From: Saccharum officinarum
Taxonomy: Eukaryota; Streptophyta; Magnoliopsida; Poales; Poaceae
Assembly: GCA_020631735.1 (NCBI GenBank)
Contig: CM036201.1
Location: forward strand, 78,220,502-78,284,501
Reading direction: 5' to 3'
DNA length: 64,000 nucleotides
The number at the start of each line of letters is the position of its first letter. Position 1 is the stretch's first letter. Under the pieces are notes generated by a model. The model made no database searches. It was not told the origin of the DNA and saw only the letters and a program-made list of their open reading frames with translations. This document shows, piece after piece, positions 1 to 10,259 of this stretch. A program made the translations under genes and the position numbers.

Positions 1-424
1 ACTGCTCCAATGTTTCTGGAATTTGGGAATTCTCACTGTACAAATGTAATTAGTGCTGAAGCAGATGGTTACTAACTATAGCTACAATAACCTAATAATG
101 TAACCCATTATGCTTCTAAGAAGGTTTATTTTGAAGTTTCACGTTTAAAAATACTTAGTATACTGCATACTGCAGCAATATTAACAGCTGAAAATGTCAA
201 GGCAGTTGCATCTTTCAAAGCCTAACTTCAAGTCAGAATTAAGTAACAAGCAGTCGCTTTGGATGTTTGATACCTGAGTTCGTGTGACTGAATGGAACGA
301 TGGCTATACGATTTTGGCTTGAGAGGAGAGTTGAGGAGTTGCCTGCCAGCATAGGCATTTGTTTGATCTGTGATGTATATATTTATCTGACTCTGCATAA
401 CCTTCTTTTATTTGTATTATCCAG
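1..424 (+). other. Intron of the CSN6 gene (5' part of gene lies outside)
   Basis: No coding segment is recognisable here. The stretch ends in a T-rich tract and an AG acceptor directly before the first visible CSN6 exon, so it is read as the intron preceding that exon. The exons for the N-terminal half of the MPN domain would lie upstream of the window. Confidence 0.6.
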
Positions 425-2284
425 TTGATGGATGTTAACGAAAGCCCTGTTTATCTTCTATTAAATCCTACAATCAACCTCTCCCAGAAGGATCTCCCTG
501 TGACTATCTATGAGAGTGGTAAGTCAATATGGATTTAAGTTTGGAATCATTAATGTATTGCAACTTGTTTCTCCTGTGTTTGGTTCTAACCTGAACCTGT
601 TTATTGCAACTTCAATGATTTATATGTGCTTTTGACTATTAGCGCTTGATTTTGTGTGTACATAGGTTTCGGTTATGCACGCATGTAGCTCTGAATCTTG
701 ATCAGTCTTAGATTGCCAAGTCGCATTGCCATACTAGTTATCATATTGCTCTTTAAATTCAGGGTTCAGAGCAAGAAAGGATATTTATGAATTTATGAAG
801 TTTGGTGCTGCTGTATTAATAAGTTTAAACTTTTTTCTTTCGTGTCGACACATTGCCTTTTTTATGTAAAAAATGTAAATGCTCAATTTTTTAATTTTGT
901 ATCAGGCAACCCCTAAAGTTTATTTCCAGGTGCCAATATTAACTACATAAGCCATTAGGTTCTACCATGTATACAAGTATAATGTGAATAGCCCCTGAAC
1001 TGTTCCACTTGTATACTTAACCAGAGAGTTTTATCAATGCTTTCTTGTCACGCTCTCACTTTGTTTTTCTGTCTATTTGTCTGCTAATTTCTTCTTTATT
1101 TTCTGTAATTTGAAGAGTTGCATGTCATCGATGGGAGTCCTCAGCTCATCTTTGTCAGATCAAATTATACAATTGAGGTAAGTGTTACCCCTTGTGCGTC
1201 TAGCTATATATGATTTTTTTTAACATTAGTATGCTTGATCAAAGACTGTAGAGGCTGAGAGGATATCTGTGGACCATGTTGCCCATCTCAAACCTTCTGA
1301 TGGTGGCTCAGCAGCAACTCAGTGTAAGGATTATACTTTGAAGACCTGTCATCAGACAAAGCCCTGGGGGGTGGCTTCCCTGTGGCTTTGCTTTCTCAAC
1401 ATTATTAGTCATACTATCTGACGTATTTTTCTGGACAGAATTGTACTAATCGATGCTTTTGTGCAGTGGCTGCTCATCTTACAGGAATACACAGTGCCAT
1501 CAAGATGCTCAATAGCAGGGTCCGTGTTATCCATCAGTATCTTGTTGCCATGCAAAAAGGTCCGTACATATATGAAGTGCTACATTGCTTTATCTCTCGC
1601 TACTGAGATAATGCTCTATCGTGCTTGTTCTCCAAAACATGCTTCCATTCTTATTTAAACATAAAAACCTTTAGAACTTTAATTTCCCATATACTTGTTA
1701 ATCACCCTGTTGGACTTTTTTTGACTTAGAGAAATTTAACTGCAAAGCCTTTTCTTCAACTGCAGGTGACATTCCAGTGGATAACTCGCTGCTTAGGCAA
1801 GTCTCAAGCCTCGTAAGAAGGCTACCAGCTATGGAGTCACAGAAATTCCAAGACGACTTCTTAATGGTATGCTAGTTTCATTTCTCATCTTAGGCAAAGT
1901 GCTTTCTCTTTTGATTCGAAGAATACATTATTTGAATTGCCAGCTATGTTGCCAGTAAAGATCGCTTTTCTGTAATTTTCTCAATGTTGCATAGTTAATG
2001 TATGTGTAATAATGATGATGCCATTCATTGTTTCCAGGAATACAACGACACTCTCCTCATGACTTACCTGGCAATGTTCACCAACTGTTCAAGGTTTGCA
2101 CTCACCTCTTTCACAGATGAAGTTCCTTATTCTTCTATACCTTATATCGTTCTTTGTTGGAAATTTCACTTGTGTTGATTTCAACTTTCTAATTTGCAGC
2201 ACAATGAACGAGTTGGTCGAGAAGATCAACACAAGCTACGAGAGACCGACTACCAGGAGAGGAGGCCGAGGTGCTTTCATGTAG
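425..2284 (+). CDS. CSN6: COP9 signalosome complex subunit 6 (3' part)
   Basis: CSN6 is a non-catalytic MPN-domain subunit of the COP9 signalosome, the complex that removes Nedd8/RUB from cullin-RING ligases and acts in light signalling. Seven exons with GT-AG borders are visible: 425-518, 1116-1177, 1245-1323, 1467-1559, 1766-1866, 2038-2093 and 2200-2284. They join in frame to 189 residues plus TAG. Recognisable CSN6 stretches are MDVNESPVYLLLNP at the start, LHVIDGSPQLIFV, VEAERISVDHVAHLKPSDGG, the helical AAHLTGIHSAIKMLNSRV segment, and the RRGGRGAFM C-terminus that matches the plant family end. The first MPN half is missing because the window starts inside the gene. No break is seen. It faces the minus-strand F-box gene, with about 830 bp between the stop codons. 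Confidence 0.95.
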
Positions 2285-2922
2285 CTTACCTGCCGTGATC
2301 CTGCTGCTGCTTTCATCTGTGGAGATTTTTTGGAAAAAATAGCTTATGTTCCCGAGGCATTTTTTTTGCATGCAATCTATTATGTGCAATCGGCTATACG
2401 GCAGCTCTCGAGTCACTTCAAACTTTCTAGGCAAAAAATGATGATTTGCTCGAACTGTATCAAATCCCACTTGTGCTGAAGTTGGTCTGTAAAGTTTCTC
2501 TCCTTAGTTATTCTATTTGACTGGCAAATGGATATTGATGCTGGTTTGCGTCACGCTCACGGTCAAAAAAACCTGAAATCATTTGTTACCCTGCTTGATG
2601 TAACGTCATGATCGATGGGCACGGCAGAACGCAGCTGACCCGATCCTATTGGCAGGATTATATATTCTTTGAAGATTAGAAGATACATCTGAATATTCAG
2701 AACAAGACAAGAAATTAGTTGTGATGTAATCAGCCACTCTTCCTACTGAGGGCTTACTTCATAAATCATCATCAAAATAAGAAAAGAAAAGGTACCATAG
2801 AATCCTGAAGAAATCGTCCAAAAGAAAAGGTGCCATAGAATAGTTCTTTGACACAAGGAACCATAGAGCACAAACGGTACATGTTTAATCAAAAGTAAAA
2901 TAGGGCATTACATTATATCAAC
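2285..2922. other. Convergent intergenic region (3'UTRs)
   Basis: AT-rich sequence between two convergent genes. It should hold the CSN6 3'UTR on the plus strand and the distal 3'UTR of the F-box/LRR gene on the minus strand. No ORF with family features and no repeat were recognised. Confidence 0.5.
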
Positions 2923-2945
2923 TCAAATAGCAATAACAACACATA

Positions 2946-3183
2946 CTGAAGAAAACGAATGTTGGGTTGACACTTCTGCTGCAGCCTGCAACCCATGTCG
3001 CAGCCTCACAGGCGCTGCCACAGGTGGGTTAATCCTGCACATCAACTGAAGAAAACGAATGGCTGGATGACACTTGTTCCTGCAGCCCATGTCGCAGGCA
3101 TTGCAGCACATCTACTGAAGAAAACGAATGTCTGGATGGCACTTGTTCCTGCAGCCCATGTCGCAGGCGTTGCAGCAGATGGT
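2946..3183 (-). repeat. Tandem repeat at the 3' end of the F-box/LRR gene
   Basis: Three copies of a unit beginning CTGAAGAAAACGAATG start at 2946, 3046 and 3115. The last two are 69 bp apart (23 codons) and very similar; the first is more diverged and spaced 100 bp. On the minus strand each unit encodes a Cys-rich stretch of the form CNACDMGCRNKCHP. The annotated stop codon (3112-3114) sits inside the array: the neighbouring unit has TTG where the first has TAG, and the frame stays open to 2923. Confidence 0.8.
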
Positions 3184-5496
3184 TAACCCAGGCTTTCGCT
3201 CCAGAACCTCCGCAACTGTCGGGCTGCAGCCACGACGTTGTGCCACATTCTTACCGACGCCAAGCCACCGCAGCCCTCGGAACAGTGGTGGCTCAAAGTG
3301 TCTCAGGAAGTTTCGAGACAGCTTACTGCAGTAGGCAAGATCAAGCATTCTCAGGGAACATTTACTGGAGTCGCATCCCATAGAACCTAGCACTTCGAGA
3401 GACGAATCAGTTATGAGGAGGCAGTTCCGCAGACACAGGTTGCTTATTTGCTCACAGTTCCTGGCAATCACTGTCACAGCCCGACATGATATTCTTGGTA
3501 CATTCCCGATGTCAAGCGAAACTAATGTTTTGTTGATGGTGCCAGTCCCGCACAACAGTGAAGCTATTCCATTACTGCCGATCCTTCTGCACCCTCTCAA
3601 GCACAAAGAAGATATCAGGCACCTCCCATTACCGAGTGCTGATAAACCCGCATCAGTAATATCAGCTCCAGCAAGATCCAGTAGAGTTAGGTTGGGGAGC
3701 CGTGAGATGGAAACCAAGCCAGAGTCTGCAATGCTCTTGCAACCCGAGAGATCGAGAACCTTCAAGTTAGTGCAGGGTGCTAGAGATATGGCGGTATCAC
3801 TAGTTAGGAGAGCACAGTTAAGCAACCTCACTTCTGAAATGTTTGGAGCTGCCTTATCAAGATCTAGGCATGCCAAGTCTGACAAGCACGAGCCGTTGCT
3901 GACCTCAAACTTCTTCAGGTCCTTCCCAGAGTGGAGAAGGGCTGCATACCCTGCATCACTTACTTTAGAAAACCCACCAAATCTAATGGTTCTGAGTTGC
4001 TTGCATCCGTCAGCGAGCATCAGTATCCCAAAGTCGTTTACCCGTCTGAAGTCACAGCAACGACGTGTCAGAGACAAATGTCTCAAGTTGTGGCACAAGC
4101 CAAGTGCTTGAAGCCCGACATTTGTCAAATCTTCAGGCAAATTTGGTTGGGTAACAGGTTCATCTTCCAGGCATAGCTCAACCAACTTATGGACATTACT
4201 GGTGATCAACATAACAAGTTCATCTGTTATTGTGTCGAGAACTAAAGAGAGTGATTCCAAACTGTCAGTGATGTGTTTGCTCAGAGATGTGGTTTTCAGG
4301 AAGACTGTCTTTGCCCTCGAATGAGATACAGGCTGTAGCAACAGGTCCTTGATGTTACTAGGAATGAGAGGCAATCCAGTTCCAGTCTCGTATTCAGCTG
4401 TGCGTGGATCTAGCAGAGGGAACTTCACCCAAAGAGTCTGTATTGAATATTGAAAAAAGACTGCTTAGAGCAAGCAACCAAATTACCTGAACTTTTTCTA
4501 AAAGCTCCATAACATTATTCAAAGGCTACGGCTAATCTTATGTAATTCTATGTATGCTTGGAAATTGAAAGACAACGAAAGCAAACAAATCTTGGAATAT
4601 GCAATATTGCTACAAAGTGTACCAGAAAAATCTCTCACCTCCAAGTAAACACATCCCGTGTAGATAGGTGCTAGGCAAGTACCGAATCCAGAATAACGAG
4701 AATATAGAATGTCTGGAGCAACCGCCATCTCCAGCTTCAACGACCTGAATTCAAATTCGGGTTAAAGGATGCTTGGACTTCGCAATCACTATGGCTCGAG
4801 AGCAATGGCCCAGATTCCAGATCAGTACTTGTGTAATCCAACTTCGTTTTCACAAACGACGAGAATAAACAGGAATGTGCATAGTTCCAGACGCAGTCTT
4901 CTGAAGCAATTTTACATTCGCGTGCTGAGGCATGAACAAGACAGTGCTGAAGAACCGCACCTTAAATTGCGGCATCCCGCGCCAACAGCCACAAAGAAGC
5001 TCATGGAGAAGGAGCACTTGAGCAGCGAGAGCTCGCGCAGGCTACCCCTGGCGATGACAGAGGCAGCGGAGTCGTCGAGGAGGCTGCAGTTGACGGTGAG
5101 GCTGCGGACCGCGCCGTTCCCCGCGAGAATCCTGCCCAGGATGGCGTTCGACGGGGCAAAGGCCTGCGGCAGGCGAGCGACCGAACCGAAGCCCCAGGGG
5201 GTTAGTGGAGGAAGGGAAGGAAGAAGGGGGCGACGGAGGGAAGGGGAGGTGAAGCTCACGGAGAGGTCGATGGCGGTGACGGCGGAGAGGGCGGCGTTGG
5301 CGGCGGCGTGGAGCGAGCGGCAGGACGCGGCGGCGGAGCAGGCGTCGTCGAGGTCGAGACGGCCCAGCACCTCCACCAGGAGCGCCTCGGGGAGCCGCTC
5401 GACCAGGCCGCCGCCGCTCTCTGCGGTGCCGGACGGCTCGCCGTTGCAGCCGTCGCCGGCGGTCCGGGGCTTCTTCTCCGCTACTGTGTCCTCCAT
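3112..5496 (-). CDS. F-box/LRR-repeat protein (FBL10-like)
   Basis: Probable substrate receptor of an SCF ubiquitin ligase: the F-box would bind SKP1 and the leucine-rich repeats a target. Four exons read on the minus strand with GT-AG borders: 5496-5260, 5163-4961, 4744-4639 and 4437-3112, joining in frame to 623 residues. The start is the ATG at 5494-5496, just before MEDTVAEKK; an in-frame upstream ATG at 5616 would add an implausible leader. The F-box lies at about residues 31-72 (VERLPEALLVEVLGRLDLDD). About ten LRRs of the Cys-containing type fill most of exon 4 (for example LKVLDLSGCKSIADSGL and LTLLDLAGADITDAGL). The C-terminus is Cys-rich and comes from a small tandem repeat. Length and layout resemble Arabidopsis F-box/LRR-repeat protein 10 (inference from memory, not a search). 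Confidence 0.88.
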
Positions 5497-5849
5497 CCCC
5501 CTTTGCTTCTGAGCGTGGACTCTGGATTGATGAGAAGTGTGCAGATTTGCAGGGAGGAGGAGGAGGAGGAACGGGGCACAGGATATGCCGCTGACATTCA
5601 GGGACCACACGAGCACGGTGTTTCATGTTTGGATGCCTGGTCTAAGGGGAAAACTGTGTCGAGGACATGTGGGCCCTCCTCACAGTCACCGACGGTGGTT
5701 AAATCTCAAGGATTTCGGTAGCGTATAAGGAATTGTTCCTTATCATATTTGACATTAATAGTAACGTCCAATCTGCGCGCGTTTTAAAATTTAAATTCTT
5801 TCAATTCTAGCCGGGCTAAGTTTTTGACCCATCATGTGATAGATATATA
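5497..5849. other. 5' flank of the F-box/LRR gene
   Basis: Contains the probable 5'UTR and promoter of the minus-strand F-box/LRR gene. Purine-rich GGAGGAGGAGGAGG at 5552-5569 would be a CT-rich leader on the gene strand. No certain TATA box was identified and no other gene is seen. Confidence 0.4.
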
Positions 5850-6186
5850 GGCCTGGTTGAGTTCCAAAATTCAGAATTCAAAAAGTGCTACAGTAAAACT
5901 TGCGGTACATGTGTAGACGAAATAAAAAACTAATTGCACAGTTTGCGTGAAAATTGCGAAACGAACGTTTTGAGCTTAATTCGTCTATGATTTGACACTA
6001 AAGTGCTACCGTAACACTTTTGCTAATGATAGATTAATTAGTCTTAATAAATTCGTCTCGCTGTTTCCATGCTAGTTGTGCAATTAGTTTTTTTTTTTTT
6101 GTTAGTATCTGAAAAACCCTTTCGACATCGCACGAAACATCCGATGTGACATTTTCGCTAAAAACTTTTCGGAACTAAACGAGGCC
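5850..6186. mobile_element. Tourist-like MITE (337 bp)
   Basis: Imperfect terminal inverted repeats: GGCCTGGTTGAGTTCC at the left and GGAACTAAACGAGGCC at the right. Flanked by ATA on both sides, compatible with a 3-bp PIF/Harbinger-type target duplication. The interior has the hallmark stretches of this grass family (CTAATTGCACAG, AATTCGTCTCG, AAGTGCTAC). No coding capacity. Confidence 0.7.
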
Positions 6187-6699
6187 ATACATAGGTTTGG
6201 TACTTGGTAGAGAAAGGATGCGCGTTTGGCACAGAAAAAATTACTGACAAAGAAAATGCGCTTCTTATTATGTTTTCTGAAGTTAACACAATTTGGAATA
6301 CCACACGAAATGCTTCATTACTTCATCAGAATTCAACATTTGCTATGTTTTGAAGCGTTTCTTATGTTTATTTCTTTCTAACACAAACAACTGTTTAAGA
6401 GATTTTTTTATAAAAAAAAAATAGCCCATATGATACAGATATTTCCTCAGCTCTTGAAGTCTCTCTGAATCTGTGATCATTTTTTTTTGTACAAGAAAAG
6501 GTATCATCATGTAGCATTGTACCTTGTACTAGCATATGTTAAGCAGCTTAACAATTGCTATTTGAGGAGTCTAAAAAGATTACCAAGACAGTATTCAAGA
6601 ACCCCCTCAATCTTGTATATTTAAACTTGGCAGCAAAAAACAAAAGAATATCCACAACAGCTTTACACTACATATGGTGGAACTTACATCAGAACTTCC

Positions 6700-7005
6700 C
6701 TATCAAGCTGTCAACGTATCTTCCAGTAACCCCATCAAACAAAGACCTCCATTTCATCATCTTCCCCATCAATATGAAGGTTTCTCCCGGTAATTAACTT
6801 CATTACCTCCTCAAATTCACATTCTTTTCAAATCTCTGTGAGGTCTTAGTTAATAGTAACTACACTTAGAAAAAAAAGTGCTCTCCTGTTCTCCATGCTG
6901 TCCTTGCACCATCTGAATGCAAAACTAAAGTCCCTTCACATTATTCTTCAGTTTGCGTCGCCAAAAACCACTTCGGTCATCTCATTCTCACCCATCACGA
7001 AGGAA
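6700..7005 (-). pseudogene. PPR C-terminal fragment, copy 1 (most decayed)
   Basis: On the minus strand this matches the last 100 or so codons of the intact PPR gene, including segments equivalent to FVMGENEMTEVVFG and to the stretch around the final motif. Several indels destroy the frame. It contains only the 3' portion, so no start or targeting peptide is present. Confidence 0.65.
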
Positions 7006-7738
7006 CCCAAAACGTGTATTATTGTACTTTATACTGGCAGTCAAAAGTTCTGTTGCAGATGGAGATGAACAAGGAAGAGTGTCAAAGTTTTCTGAGCAGT
7101 GAGTGTAAATATGGCCAAATTTGCTGAGAAGTGATGTTATGAAATACCTCAATTTCCACAGAGTATCAATTACACCAGTTTTCTTTTTTCATGCCTCAGG
7201 ACATACATTAGTTCTGAATTCTGCTGTCGCTGCTGCTAACATAAAAGTATTTGAAAACTACTGTAACTATCATAAAAGCTCACAAAAAGTAATTCAAATG
7301 ACGGTCTCACGTGCCTTTTCTCATGACTGTAACTATCAAAAGAATCAGCAATCCTATATTAAACTTCTATGTCGCTGAGTTTGCAGAACTAAGAGCGAAA
7401 AGAGATAATAAGATCGCGAAAAACAGCATGAAATGCTTCGTTACTTCATGAACATTCAGCAGTAGCTTTATTTAGATTGTTCAGCTTTTGAAGTCTTTGT
7501 ATGCCACAATGTTCCGATTGCAGGTATAGGTTGACCAGTAACTGATACTAACTATATGTTATACAATCGAAAAATTGCTATCTAAGGAACCCAAAGGATG
7601 GTTAAAACAGTACTTAAAAACCCTTGATCGACAATATTCAAATTGAATGTGAAATAAAATGATAAAGGAAAGACAGTCAGATGTGGTGGATTTACAGCAA
7701 AGTTTCATATCCAGCTGTCAATTTATATTTCAGTCTTC

Positions 7739-7975
7739 TTATGATTGTGAGAGAAGATGTCTTTGAAGACCACCATTTTCATCATCTGAACACGAAGGTT
7801 TTCTCCCAGTAACCAAGTTTGTTATCTCTCTTGCATTCCTAGAGATCACCATGAGGCCGTTCAACAGCCAGTTAATAGTATAGACACTGGGAAGCCAGTT
7901 CTTCTCCATGCTATCCTTGCACAACCTGAGTGCCAAATCAAAGTCCCTTCCAAGTTCCCATTGTTTCCAGGATCC
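7739..7975 (-). pseudogene. PPR C-terminal fragment, copy 2
   Basis: The minus-strand frame ending at 7739 reads [20 protein letters not shown], then [24 protein letters not shown]. These match the C-terminal region of the neighbouring intact PPR protein closely, with a short deletion near the SISKDRNAR site and a frameshifted tail. Upstream of about 7975 the similarity stops, so this is a 3'-only duplicate and presumably not functional. Confidence 0.75.
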
Positions 7976-8015
7976 ATGTCTCTCATAATTTGTTTCAAGA
8001 ACAGTGAAAAACATC

Positions 8016-9473
8016 TAGGATTTTAAGACAAGCACTAGTGCAACGTTTTAAAAAGTAGGGTTTCATATAGATAGCCTAGGTTTATTTGTTTGTTCGTTTT
8101 TACTTTCAGTTATTCACTGGTGTTTAATATTTTTCAGCGGAATACAGGATTCTTCTGTCTGAGATTACTCATGTGAAACCTTCTAACAATATTAAAAAAA
8201 ATGTAGCAGGACACTACAACTTAAAACTACATGGTTATCAACGGGTGGAAGGGGGTAAAGAGCTGTCCCCATATTAGAAAAAATATAATAAAATGTACAG
8301 TGTAGATTTAAAATTAATGATGACTGAATGACAAGTGCTAGGTCGTATTTTATTAACCAACAAAAATAATCAGAAGAGCAATGTATAATTGTAAAGGTCA
8401 TCTCCACCATTTCAATTGTGTTAAGAATCACAAAGTTCCAATCATATCACATACCCTAGGTGCAAAATTTTCACAGATCTCAGAGATATAATAAATTATC
8501 CTAGTCACATTAGTTTGTTTTACTTTTAGCAATGCCCATTATAAACCAATGTCTAATAATCTGAAGTGATGCATCATAGAGGTGTATATGCATCAAGTAG
8601 CATGCAAATGTTAGTTACTGTTAGTCATTCAGTGATGACTGATGAGTAGTAAGTAGTAACTCTGGTAACCGAAAACTGTTAATGATCAGTCACAAATTTG
8701 AACATTTTTGTCAAGGAACTTAATTTTTAACAGGAAACTTGCAGCACAGATTTGAAAAGCTGTGTAACTATCATATGGCTCATACAAAAATTGGAAATAA
8801 ATTCAGTTGTTTTTTTTTGGTTTGTTTACTATGCCTTTTCACCAATGTCAAAAGAATCATCAATCTTAGGGTAGAAAAACTGAGGCACAATTAAAATATT
8901 TCTTGTTCTTAACAAGTAGACAATTCTATCTTGGTGAGACGGCATAATGGAAAATCTTCTTGATCACAACTGGAATTCCTCTCACGTTAAGTAGGTGCAG
9001 CTAAATAACAAATTCTTGTTGTTCTCCAACTAAAGTATAAGACAAAGTCTGGACTCTAATTGAATTGAATAAAGCGTGACTGAACTGATACAACTCCTGA
9101 ACAAACTCTATCAACTTGTGGACACCCCTGATTCCTTCTTCCTGCCACGCTCATATGTTTTCCCGATGAATGTTCCAACAACACATTCTTAGATATGTAG
9201 TTATGTTGAGTTATTATGATCACAACCTTTTTATAAAATTCCTAAACATTAGCTAACAAAAAGTATTAAACAGAACCTTCAGCTCTTAAAGTCCTTGTCA
9301 TCCATGATACTTCTGCTAAAGGTAAAGGAATTTCTATAACTTATACTAACTTCTTTTAATATTCAAAATCCTTTGATCAACCTCATTTCAACTTGACTAT
9401 GAAAACAAAGTGACGAAAGAATGTCAACAACAGCCTTACAGTTACAAGTGGTGGATTTACAGCAAAATTTCCT
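8016..9473. other. AT-rich intergenic sequence
   Basis: No gene seen. The stretch 8750-8870 resembles 7246-7345 (ACTATCATA, CCTTTTC, CAAAAGAATCA), extending the tandem duplication. The remainder is low-complexity AT-rich sequence. Confidence 0.4.
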
Positions 9474-9483
9474 ATCCAGATAT

Positions 9484-10245
9484 CAACCTGCCGTTGGATA
9501 TCCTCATCCACTCCCCAAATCCACACCCGTGCTGTTCGGGTAGGGTATGGGTGAGTGACTAGCTACCCGTTGGATGAAGGGTAGGGTACGGGTATACCCG
9601 CATTTACCCGTAACCTTGTCTTCCCTTGCATCTGCCTCCGTTCATGCCCTTTCTCAGATGTATCACAAAAATCCCAAGCATGTAAGGAAGTGTGGCACGA
9701 GGAGGAGGACCTTCTGTAGGTGGCTGTGTCCGTCTGTAGCTGCGGGAGCTGCGCTGGCACCACCACCGACGGTGGGGACGACGGCGACGGCGAGACGTGC
9801 TGTAGGTGCTGCTGTGCTGTGCAGCCTCTGCATGTGCGCCAGTAGCGGCGACGGCGACGGCGAGACGTGCTGCCGTTGTGCTCTGCAGCCTCTGTGCATG
9901 TGCGCCGCCGCCGCCGGAGGCGACGGCAGGTGCCGCTGTGCTGTGCAGCCTGCGTGCATGTGGTTGTGGGAACTACGGAGATGTCGCCGCCGTATGCAGC
10001 CGGCAGCAGAAACAAGCAAAGACGAGGAAGACGAGGAGCTGCATGTTGGATCCTCGGACAGTGTTTCCTGTAATCCGTTCAGTCTAGCAAGCAAGTAAGC
10101 ACGTGTTCTTCACTTCTTCAGTAGATGAATCAAATTACCCATTGGGTACGGGGAATTACGGGGAGGGTAAGAATGGATATCTTACAAAGTGAATTTGGAT
10201 ATGGATACGAGCGGGTTTGCTCGTACCCTCCCCAACGGCAGGTTG
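9484..10245. mobile_element. MULE-like nonautonomous element with GC-rich cargo
   Basis: A 762-bp insertion bounded by the 14-bp inverted repeat CAACCTGCCGTTGG / CCAACGGCAGGTTG. It is flanked by a perfect 10-bp direct repeat, ATCCAGATAT (9474-9483 and 10246-10255). A 9-11 bp duplication is characteristic of Mutator-like insertions. The outer parts carry GGGTA(C/T)GGGTA motifs. The centre (about 9700-10030) is strongly GC-rich, with a Cys-codon-rich imperfect repeat around GGCGACGGCGAGACGTGCTG (9787 and 9856), possibly captured gene sequence. It sits immediately behind the stop codon of the PPR gene. Confidence 0.75.
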
Positions 10246-10259
10246 ATCCAGATATCAAC

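Larger units (their letters stand above)
6220..9483 (-). repeat. Degenerate tandem array of PPR-gene 3' ends
   Basis: Two decayed copies of the 3' end and downstream flank of the PPR gene at 10260-11651 lie behind it in the same orientation. Shared landmarks recur in order. GAAATGCTTC(A/G)TTACTTCAT is at about 6309 and 7430. A TTCAGC/AAGTC.TT motif is at about 6450, 7484 and 9280. A GGTGGAACTTACA or GGTGGATTTACA motif is at about 6676, 7685 and 9450. Each is followed by the coding-homologous segment. Between copies the sequence is AT-rich and diverged. Confidence 0.65.

Noticed and set aside
9574..10098. Overlapping long frames on both strands in the GC-rich segment
   Set aside because: Open frames exist on several frames because of composition. 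Translations are Cys/Arg/Ala low-complexity without domains, and the segment is inside a transposon.
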